Source of the DNA: Isoetes taiwanensis
Lineage: Eukaryota > Streptophyta > Lycopodiopsida > Isoetales > Isoetaceae
Length of the DNA: 64,000 nt
Direction of reading: 5' to 3'
NCBI GenBank assembly: GCA_021234155.1
Contig: JAJEKV010000032.1
Coordinates: forward strand, 10,362,099-10,426,098
Shown here: positions 34,488 to 45,811 of the stretch, in pieces
Layout of the letters: every line of letters starts with the position of its first letter
How positions within the stretch are numbered: the first letter of the stretch is position 1
Made by a program: the position numbers and the translations under genes
The notes under the pieces: generated by a model
Seen by the model: only the letters and a program-made list of their open reading frames with translations
What the model was told of the DNA's origin: nothing
Database searches by the model: none

Positions 34488-37400
34488 CAAGAAATTTATC
34501 GCGGCGGCCAAGGCCGCCGCAAACATTTCTCTTTACTGGCCATTTTCTGGTTCAAAAATTTGTGTGAAGCTGGAATGGTGGAATGGTGTGACTCCACCTG
34601 GCCACACTCAAAGTCCTCAAGATTTCCTCAGATTGTGTGTAGATCCCCTTAGATTCCCAAAGTCCCTCAGATTCCTCAAGGTTCTATGAGATTCCAAGAG
34701 AAATCTACCTAATTATTTACATTTCTTTAGTTCTCTCATATTTTGGTCATATTTTGAGGAGAAATCTCTTAAGATTCTTTTTAACTCCAAATAATGTGTA
34801 CGGCTACAATGAAAGAATGTGTCACTTCCTAACATCCATTACCACTTATTCTTTTTGTCTAAATAGTGTGTACGACTACCATGAAAGTATTCTAGATGAT
34901 TGTTTTGGGTCTATATTACATGTCACTTAGTAACATCCATTAGCACTTATTCTTTTTTCTTCTTTGGTCTACATTATGTGTCACTTTGTAACATCCATTA
35001 TAGTATTGGAGACCCATAATTCACACCTTGATTTTGGACAATGTTTACTTATGCATTAGACAATTGAAGACCATGATTTACACTTTGATTTACTTATGCA
35101 ATGGATGTTTGTTAGTATTAAGTGCAAAAATCTTTTGTTGGAGGGATGTGATCAATTGATTTCTTGGGAGATATGAACGATTGTTTTTTTACTGCACATT
35201 AATACTGACCATATGATTATTGATTATGTAGTCATTTACATTAGCATTGGTCCCACCATACACATTCATAAGAGAGGAAAAATATGGCTTACTTTATATA
35301 AAGAAAGAGCGTTTTTTAGAATAAAATCCCTTAATGTAGAAAACCTTGAAGAAATATTTGTCCCAAGCCTCTTTTAGTTCTCAACGGATGTAGATACAAA
35401 GCGCTTCTATGATGTAGCCAAAGGCTTTAAATGTATCCATAAGAATATTTCTCTATCAATGAATACAATCCTTAAAAGGCCCAGGCCTATCTAATCCTAG
35501 TCACTACAAAGCTTTCTCAAAGTATTTCTCAGCAACGGGGATGCTTAACAAAAGATTTCTGGATTAAGGGAATAGGCACGAATGGGAGTTTGGCCGCTGC
35601 TTCACCCTCAAATAAATCAATTCTATTCTGATTTCCTCCTTATCTCGCTGCTACAATTGATCTCCTGATAGGAAGCACTCCATATGCTGCCATAGCCATG
35701 GCAGTCATTACATAAACAAAACGCCAGTAATTCTCCTGAATCGTTTTATGGTAGATATGCACCTTGCTATATAGGCTCAAACATCATAGTGGCTGGAAAC
35801 ATGCCAAAACATGTGGTTTTGCCACATCTCCAGCTTCAATACCAGCTTCAATACCAGCTGTTGTCTGTAAACAACTATTGTGCATGGCATTCTATTGATA
35901 GGTACTAAGAATGACATTTGTAAATCATAAACTAACCTTGAATCCTCATATCAATGCCAAACTCTGTAAACAGATGTATCTTTCAAGAGCGCATACATGA
36001 TAATGATTCTGACATCAAGTTCCCAAATGTGAGAAAGAGCACCGCTCTGTTGCATATGAAACAATTTATCACAAGATGCGCAGGATGTGATGGCAGAAGA
36101 AAAGGTGCTAGGAAAAGGTGCTAGGTGCTTCTTCATTCCAGGACCACAGCTCCCATGAGGAATACGTTCACGTTGTCCTGCCATATCCTTAGGTGCAAAT
36201 GTGATTAAATTAATTTCTAACTGTTTGCCCTACTCCCATTAAAATTTGGTCCAACAACAATGTTTACTTATCTCTTCGTCTATCACTTCGTCTATCAATC
36301 CAGGCAGACAATTAATCCTTCCTCAAATTCACGGAAACGCGTACCATTCCCAAGTCTCAAACACCATCCACCTTCTTTCTCTAAGGGGAAAAGATTACAC
36401 AAAATGCTTTCAAAGTGCACCATGAAATCTAGAAAATCTAGCAAGTTAGTCTTAAAGCCCGGACATGAAAAATTCGCGATATTAATACACATTTGTGAAC
36501 TGCATAGGCCCTGCATCTACAATTTGCGAGGCAAAGACACCGCCCCGATCTTTGCTTAGGGCAAGCTTGGAACCGGGCCCAGTTGGTTTCGCCATAGTCG
36601 CTGCCTCAAAACTTCACCGCCAAAAGGTGCGCCATCCCCGACTAGCTTTCTCTAAGGCAAACCTTCCTTAGAGCCTTGAGGCAACCCACCTTCCATGTGT
36701 TCTTGATGCATACCTCCATTTAGTACTTCAAAGCTATATTGACTAGGGAATAACTTGCAGGCACCATGCTGCATGAAGACCTGGCCGTTGTAAGCTCCTT
36801 AGATCCTTGCTCCTACAAATTGAATGCTCTGGAGTGAATCGAATCACGTTTAACACAATTAAATTAAGAAAGTCTTGTTTCCAAAAATCCCAACATACAA
36901 ATCAGCGTTATATTTGAAGCAAAGGAAGTGGATTAACCCAGGCCGCTCCAAACATTCACACGATTAATCCGACATCGCTACTTCTGAATACAAAGAAGTG
37001 GATTAGCGCCAAAGGATTAGCATTGGCTGACTTTACCAACATATCTATTACTGCTGCATCTGATTAGTTGAAGTTTCTTTGAGTAATTGGGCTGGCGCAG
37101 ATGTGATTTCACCCTTCAGTTGACGAAGCCCTGGCAAAGATGCAAGCTAGCCATTTGAGTTGAATCCCAGAAGGCTCAAAAACCTTGCAGATGCAGCATC
37201 ATCGACAGATTTTACTTTTCTCTTTGAAACGAAACATTGTCTCAATAGCTCTCAAAGGCATGTCAATAGCTCTCAAAAGGCATGTCTTACACTCGGCTAC
37301 TTATCTGCCAAAGCCTGATTAATATGTTGCCCCATAGATTCTAATATACGGCTTCCTAATATTCTGCCATTTTATTGGTCTTCCACAAATATTCCTTTAC

Positions 37401-38319
37401 AGTTACCGAACAAACTCCTTGCCATCTCCACTCCAGAGATGATTCGAAAATCCAGGCCTCTTTTTGAGTTGTTTTTCTTGCAAACAACATTCGAAATTGG
37501 ACTGTGGAAAAGAGATGATGAAACCCTTTTACTTGAGGTTCCATAACCGTTGTTACTCTCTGAGCTCTACTGCATGCAAAGAGGAAAAACGCTCCTGCAA
37601 AGAAGTGATGGAAAAGCTAATGTATGCAACAAAATATGGATGAGAACTAAGAACCTGAATCAGAGAACCGCACCACAGAGCTGAACAAAATATGTGCGAT
37701 ATTTGGATCCGTCATTGCCAAAGGCCAAAGAAGAACTGACTCTTCCTCTGCCATGCTTCTGCGCTGCCTCCATAAAACCAAAAAAAAGAAAAAAGGTGGA
37801 GCTTCTTGCCTTGATTGGGCTGCAAAACTTGCTGGGATCAAGGATGCAAGAAAGGAAGACTGCAATGGTTACTATGGCTTGGAGGTCTGAAAACGATGGC
37901 CTCAAAAGAAAAGCATGGCTCTCTATTTTTTTTTTGCTCCTGTTGCTCCGCAAATATGCCCACAAATCGAAGGCTTCAAGATCATGCTACTTTTAATTAC
38001 ACTTTTGTTCAATCCAGCAAGAACAGAGCTGACGGTTCTAGCTTTCCGCCTATATGCCGCCGCTTGGATCCAGATTGTTGGAATATGCATACTGCCGTAT
38101 TCTGCCGTATTGTTCCTTTTTATATAAAATCGAAGATCCTTCTAGAATTGTGATGGACGCTTCTAGAAGAAGCTAGATCAGAAGAAGAGCCGTTTCTAGA
38201 AAACCCTTCTTAGATTTTTTGGTGCATCCACGTGTACAAACCTAAACATAGACATTTATGTTCACAAACAACATTTAAGCTGGCCCCTTATCCCTCCTAT
38301 TACAATTATATATTAGAGA
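34488..38319 (-). mobile_element. Helitron HA, 3.8 kb, nested in HB
   Basis: Minus-strand element. The 5' end TCTCTAATATATAATTG is the complement of 38303-38319. The 3' end is the GC-only hairpin at 34501-34520 followed by GATAAATTT and CTTG (34488-34491). It sits between A and T of HB's own start sequence. CTTG departs from the strict CTRR rule but is shared by HC and HD. Near its 3' end is a CCTCAGATTCC-type repeat region (about 34600-34720). Exon-like pieces on the minus strand (for example at about 37390-37500, between CCACAG and GTAACT) were not identified. No Rep/helicase was seen. Confidence 0.75.
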
Positions 38320-38559
38320 TATATACAAGAATTTATTGCGGCGGTTATCACCGCCGCTACATTGTGCTTTTTAGTTTATGTCTTTAAGAAAAAAGAAGGA
38401 ATAGTCATTGATATTCCATCATGCACACTTCCTTCAAATTAATTAAGCATTACAAACAACTCATAAAAAAATTCACCATAATATTATAGTTGGTCAATAA
38501 CAATATAAAAAAATGTTCATCTTATGGCTATCCATATTCATATGAAGCACACCTTATAG

Positions 38560-38645
38560 TTTTTGAGGCCGGATGTCGATGCCGCAGCTACATGGGATCA
38601 TGAGGCCGGATGTTGCAGCTACATGGGATCATGACTTTGTTGTAG
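38560..38645. repeat. Short tandem repeat in HC
   Basis: GAGGCCGGATGT followed by GCAGCTACATGGGATCATGA occurs twice in tandem with a unit of about 35 bases. Confidence 0.55.
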
Positions 38646-39976
38646 CTACATACCAGTATATAATACCACTATATAATGGGCAAAATAACTAAAACATTGC
38701 ATTAGAAAAACTCAAATGTGTGGAATTTGTTTAAACTAGTCAGTAGCAGTTTGTGGGTTCAAAAAAAAAGAGAAGCTATATGGAATGACACATTTAATAT
38801 AAGAAAGACCGATAGAGATAAAAAAAAATAAAATATTGAGTGCAAAAGGTTCGAGTTCATTTAGAAAACAATGTAGATTCATGCTACTGTTTGGTTCACC
38901 TATTGATTGGTTCCCTAAATAAGGACAAATGCACTAAGCTCTCCCATTAGTGTAGGATGATATAATGGTTCAATAATTAGCATTTTGGGGCACTTGACGG
39001 TATAAATCTCAATAACAATATCAAGTTCTAGCTACCTTAACCATGGCCATCCCAATTTCAATGGTTTATCAATGGCTCAAGTTATGTTAATCCAAGTGTT
39101 GACGTTAAGAGAACACCCATTAATTTTGGGCGATATAATGTTCACCCAATAATTATACACCGCCCAATGATTATGGGGCAACCAATAATTGTAGGCCCAA
39201 GAATGAATTTGGAGCTCATAAACAATGGCAAGAACATCATCTTTCATGTTAAGCATAACTCATTTGTGCAAGTTTTGTTCATATCTTTAGCTTCCTCCAA
39301 ACATAGGGATAGAACTAAATGGACGTGCGAGCATTATAGAAATCCAAAGTGATAGCTTGCCAGAAATTTGACATGGATAATTGAGACACCTGAACAATTT
39401 GCTCAAGACAGGCATGTTTGCTTAAGACATGTAAATACAGGGAAGGAGCCAGTACTTGTGCACCCTTAAGAGTACGACGACATGGCATACCAGTTAGTGT
39501 ATGAGTTTTTGCTAGAAGAGATTTATGTACATTTTGGAGTGCCACATGTGTGTGGCAATCGGACAATTTTTTGTTTGTAGTTTAAAATGCACGCTCTATT
39601 GGTTTGTCTGCTTGGAGCCCAGGATGTTTGAATTGATATTATTATATTGCCCATGGTTGGTGTGGGCCTCAATGGCTAACATTACTTTGTTTGCAAGGAA
39701 ACAACACATCTGATGGTTTTAAAAATAGCTATGGATTTGCCTGGAGAGGTTATATGCCAGAGAATTCATCATTCTTACCAGGATTATCCTTTGTGGTAGG
39801 AAATTCCTGGCCTCTTGCCATCTGGATTATGCCATATTCATCATCTGCTCTCCTCAACTGCAGAATTGGCCCAAAAGGGAAAAAAAAAAAGGGCAGCTAA
39901 TCCAGATGCATGTCTGGCTATAGAACGGATTGATGGAGTTTTTCGTTCCAGAAAAATCTCTGTAAACATCGATTGG

Positions 39977-40558
39977 TTAGTGGCGCACCTGGTTTCTTTT
40001 CTTTGCTTGCTCCCTTCTATTTGTTCTCGGTTTGGAAGCCCTGTGTTTTCCTAAACAACCATGCGAAATTTGCATTTGGGCAATCTTGGCTATGGCTAAG
40101 ATGAAAATCTTGAAGGCATCCATTGTCTTTGAATAACATCTCAAAATCAAACCCCCGCAATAAATCATAAGTTTGGCCATGTCGAATCTGGATGAATCGT
40201 AAAAATAAAGATTGGGCAAGGACACGATTTTGTCGCCCAATTCAGTATCGAACGAATAGAGCAACGCCCGGTTTAAATCCAACTTCTTCAAAAGCTTGAA
40301 TTGCTTTTTCATCTACAACCGGATACTACGCTCTCTGACCACATACTCTGCCAGAGAACCAAATTTCTTTGGGGACGATTTACAACATGTTTGGACGATT
40401 TTGTGTGATACCGTATGAGCTAGGCTGTTTAATCCGAAGCCCACTATGCCTATTTGTCCAAAGCCCACCGCCGAGAGGCGTGATTGAGAGTGTAACTTTG
40501 TCCCGCCTATTTTAGCTCGAAACAGGGTTTTTCTATCCCAGAATCGGATATGATCCAA
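39977..40558 (-). pseudogene. Captured ORF of unknown gene in Helitron HC
   Basis: The minus strand has an open frame of about 80 residues (MDHIRFWDRKTLFRAKIGG onward) ending in TAG. It continues in the same frame for another 111 residues (MKKQFKLLKKLDLNRALLYS onward, with DSSRFDMAKLMIYCGG), so one stop splits a frame of about 190 codons. The upstream sequence (40560-40990) is GC-rich with GCC/CCG runs like a plant 5' UTR. No conserved family was recognised. Confidence 0.4.
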
Positions 40559-41289
40559 GCACCATGGCAGCTGCCCCTAATCCGCCATAGCCACGGTGCA
40601 TAAGCCGCCGTAGCCATCTGCGTGCAAACCGTCTTGAGCCGGAGGCAAAAGCAAAGAAGATACGGCAACTTTGTTTTCAAAGCCCGAAGTCACTTACAGT
40701 GAAGCCGCGAATCCGTCTCTCGAAATAGCCCATCCGCCGATTAAAATCAACCGGATTGAGAGCCGGTGAACATCACGTGAGCCGTAATATCAGAACTAAT
40801 CTTCCGAACCTGGTGGTTCTAGTGGTTATGATGCCGCCACTAATCATAGGCTACTACTAATCATCGCCGCCTTCAACCGCAAAATCCAAAGGAAATCAAC
40901 GCTTAGCTATGTCTTCTTCGACCGCCGCCTTTGATTTGACCGCCGCCGCCTCCTTTTATACAAAAACACAGACCCATCTAGAACATTCCTAGCTACAGCG
41001 TTCTAACCTTCTGCAGAATTCTAGAACCTAGTATGAGCATCTAGAACCATCTCTCAAGCTACTCTTCCCTTACACGTGTCAATTTATAAAGAGACTTAAT
41101 TTTATCATCTTACACGTGTCCAATCCTAATCTTAAAAATTCTAAAAATGCTTGCGTATGTTAAGCTAGCCCCTTACCTTCCATATTACAATTATATATTA
41201 GAGATATACAAGAAAATTAATACGTCCTACGACGCATTGTTCCAATTTTAGCATGTTCCTACGTGCAAGTTCTTATAAAAGAATCTCTT

Positions 41290-41945
41290 GAAAATACTCT
41301 AAATTCATAGATTATCTAACATTCTACCAAGGTTCTCTCAGATTCTACCAAGGTTCTCTAAGATTCTACCAAGGTTCTCTAAATTTTATAAGATTCCCTA
41401 GATTTTCCAAGATTTTATGAAAATATCCCCTTAGATTCTCTTAGATCCATTTAGATTTTATGAGATTGCCCTAGGTTCCCTTACATTATATGAGATCCAA
41501 AGAGATTCTATAAATATTCCCTTACATACTCTAAGATTTCATCAACATTTTCTTAGATTCCCTTAGATTTTATGAAGATTCCTTTAGATCCCCCAAATTT
41601 TAAGAGATTTTTTCTAGATTCTCTTACATTTTATAAGATTTTCTTACATTTTATTAGATTCTTCTGGATTCCTTTATATTCTAGAACTTTTTAGAACATT
41701 CTAAGACTTTCTGGAACATTCTAAGACTTTCAATATATTCTAGAACTTTCTGGAAGTATTTTCCTAGATTTTCTTACATTCCCGTAGATTCCCCTACATT
41801 CTAGAACATTCTAAAACTTATTAGAACAATTTAGAACTTTCTGGAAGAATTTTCTTAGATCCCCACTAGATTCTCTTATGTTCTAGAACTTTCTAGAGCC
41901 TTCCAGAACATTCTAGAGCCTTCTTGAACTAGCTAGAATATTATA
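41290..41945. repeat. AGATTC/TTCTAGAA degenerate minisatellite
   Basis: Dozens of variants of TTAGATTCCCTTAGATTTTA change gradually into TTCTAGAACATTCTAAGACT. A related tract lies near the same end of Helitron HA (34600-34720), suggesting that a subterminal minisatellite belongs to this Helitron family. Confidence 0.75.
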
Positions 41946-42013
41946 GGCTATTTTATCTTAATGGCAATGTTACCCTTAACTATATTTGAAACATAAATTA
42001 TTCACTGAATTAA

Positions 42014-42110
42014 TGCTTGGTCTAGTGGTTAGAGTGGGGGGTTTGGGGGGGTTGAGGACCAGGGTTCGAATCCTCCCAATAACATAAAAAATTTAAAAAG
42101 CCTTTCCTTA
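42014..42110 (+). mobile_element. tRNA-derived SINE head
   Basis: An A box TGGTCTAGTGG (42018-42028) and a B box GGTTCGAATCC (42063-42073) lie 34 bases apart in a tRNA-like context ending CTCCC. A canonical cloverleaf cannot be completed because of the G-rich stretch between. It is best read as the Pol III promoter of a SINE (or a tRNA pseudogene). The 3' end is not delimited. Confidence 0.6.
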
Positions 42111-42670
42111 AGGGACGAGCATTCAACATGAGCCTTAGGATCTTAGACTCGATCAACGATCAAGTTCTCACCATATAAAAGCAATATGAGCCGTAGGATC
42201 TGTCACATATAATTCCCAAAGCCATGTGGACCGTAGGATATGTGCCAAGCCACCTGAGCCGTAGGATCTCGGATCGACGATCAGGATCAAATCAACATGG
42301 ACCGTAGGATCGTTACATATAGTCTATATAAGAACCCCCAACCCATCTGGGCCTTAGGATCGCCCCAAAGCCCACGGAGCCGTAGGATCTCGAATCCACG
42401 ATCAGGATCAGATCAACCTGGACCGTAGGATCGTGTCTATATGGGCTGTATGTAAACTCCCAAGCCATCTGGGACGTATCCTCCCCAACCCATCTGGGCC
42501 TTAGGATACGTCCCAAAGCCACGTGAGCCGTAGGATCTCGAATCCACGATCAGGATCAGATCAACCTGGACCGTAGGATCGTGTCTATATGGGCTGTATG
42601 TAAACTCCCAAGCCATCTGGGCCGTAGGATACGTCCCAAAGCCACGTGAGCCGTCGGATCTCGAACGGAC
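42110..42670. repeat. Tandem repeat with GAGCCGTAGGATC motif
   Basis: A motif of the form G-R-G/R-CCGTAGGATC recurs more than ten times. A larger unit of about 125-150 bases (TCTCGAATCCACGATCAGGA to CCCAAAGCCACGTGAGCC) occurs at about 42380, 42530 and in part at 42250 and 42650. Confidence 0.75.
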
Positions 42671-42696
42671 GGTCGGATAAGCGCGACAAACATAAG

Positions 42697-44553
<1,857 letters not shown>

Positions 44554-44560
44554 CTAACGT

Positions 44561-44571
44561 CGCAGGTGGGG
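44561..44571 (+). other. Copia polypurine tract
   Basis: CGCAGGTGGGG directly precedes the 3' LTR, the standard plus-strand priming site of plant copia elements. It identifies the next LTR as a 3' LTR rather than a solo LTR. Confidence 0.85.
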
Positions 44572-44832
44572 TGTTAGCGAAGCTGCCTATATCAGGAAGG
44601 CAATGTGCCTTTATAAAAAGGCAACGTGAGCTCCTTTTATCTTTCACCTTTTTTCTTGTATGTACCTTTTATGGTACCTATATATTGTAACACATATCAT
44701 TCAATATACGTGTCTTTTGTTGTGGTGAATCTCTCTCTCTCTCTCCCTCCCTCCCTCCCTCCCTCCCTCCCTCCCTCTCTCTCTCTCTCACACACACACA
44801 CAACAAATTAGCAAAAATTAGCAAGTTTAACA
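44572..44832 (+). repeat. Copia 3' LTR
   Basis: It starts TGTTAGCG and ends TTTAACA, with TATAAAAA at 44612-44619. It is longer than the 5' LTR because CT, CCCT and CA runs (about 44731-44802) have expanded. GAGAA (44833-44837) follows, matching the bases before the 5' LTR. Confidence 0.9.
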
Positions 44833-45130
44833 GAGAATCCACCTCATGCTACATATCTTGAAAAGCTTGCTACAAGGGCTTTCCAATGCACCAAAAATCG
44901 CTCAAAATGGACACACGAGGAGAGAGATATCTGAGATTGAAGTAGCGCCAAAACTGGCGATAACCATAAGGCTAAAATGGATGATTCCAATTCCAAGACT
45001 GAAATAGGGAGAGAATTACCTAAAGCCATACACAATTTGAGAGCTTGCTGCAAGGGCAAGCACCAAAAATCGCTCGCAACGGACATTCGAGGAGGAGGAT
45101 ATCTGAGATTGAAGCAGCGCCAAAACCCTA
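44833..45130 (-). pseudogene. Duplicated 5' end of a plant gene (exon 1 unit, two copies)
   Basis: The minus strand of the outer copy (45130 to 44966) starts with the telo-box-like GGCTAGGGTTTTGGCGC. It then has ATGTCCGTTGCGAGCG opening MSVASDFWCLPLQQALKLC, a donor GCTTTAG|GTAATT, a very short intron and a CTATTTCAG acceptor. The inner copy (44955 to 44833) is the same up to the donor region and is then cut by the copia LTR. The rest of that copy is at 5434 and below. The product was not recognised. The very short intron (about 20 bases) makes a decayed gene more likely than a working one. Confidence 0.5.
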
Positions 45131-45811
45131 GCCAGTGAGCTGCGCCATTACTAAATCATCCAAACATTTATCGAATATCCAGATACAACCATACAATCTC
45201 TCATTTTTTCTAAAAATCAACAGCCAAAAAAAGGCGCACTCTAGAAATACTATTTAATACAGCCAGATGAATACATCGACCGAATTATAGCAAAACTATA
45301 TTGAAAAGTGTACAAAAAACACAAAAGAAACCCCCTGTTATTATGCTAGATATATTACTATGGAGACTTTAGTGCCATATCTATAAAAAACGCCCATTGT
45401 AGTGGAATCTTACCCTAAATTATAATTCAAACTGTTTGTTGGCGTGTTTGGTAAAATATGGGGATAGGGATTTGGATTCAAAATTATCTATGTGCAGGAT
45501 AGCATATAAGCAGTTTTGAAACATTTTTTACTTTCTACAAGAAGAAATTTATCGCTATGATCGCGAACGTGTCTCTTCATCGTCTTTGAAAATAATGTTA
45601 GTAGAAGTTGTAAATATTAAATTCCATGGTCTCGAGTGTTGTTACGAGCCAAACCTAGGCAAAAAAGGCAATGCCTTTCCAAGGCTTATAAGGTCACACC
45701 ATCGTGATTTAGAGCAGCCATCACGATTTAGGACTTTTGCCTCTTATCAAAATGATGCATTGGCCTCATAATTTAGGACATTGCACTTGTAAAACCCTTT
45801 GTTAATCCAAA
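45131..45811. other. Spacer; possible Helitron 3' end at 45538
   Basis: No gene was seen. CAAG at 45538-45541 after A, then AAGAAATTTATCGC and a TCGC/GCGA stem (45552-45566), repeats the minus-strand 3' end design of Helitrons HA-HD (AAATTTCTTCTTG on the minus strand). Its other end was not found. Confidence 0.4.

Larger units (their letters stand above)
38326..41205 (-). mobile_element. Helitron HC, 2.9 kb, nested beside HA
   Basis: Its 5' end (complement of 41188-41205) equals that of HA almost base for base for about 40 bases. Its 3' end is the hairpin at 38338-38357 followed by AATAAATT and CTTG (38326-38329). The six bases TATATA separate it from HA. It contains a captured ORF on the minus strand (39980-40558). 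Confidence 0.75.

Noticed and set aside
42014-42085. Functional tRNA gene
   Set aside because: A and B boxes are present but the middle is a G-rich run that cannot form a proper anticodon arm and acceptor stem.
41290-42670. CRISPR-like or centromeric satellite array
   Set aside because: Units are degenerate and of uneven length with no constant-length spacers, and the tract is short and embedded in a Helitron.
44572-44832. Copia solo LTR independent of the one at 5435
   Set aside because: It has a polypurine tract just upstream, no target duplication around itself, and its right flank pairs with the left flank of the distant LTR.
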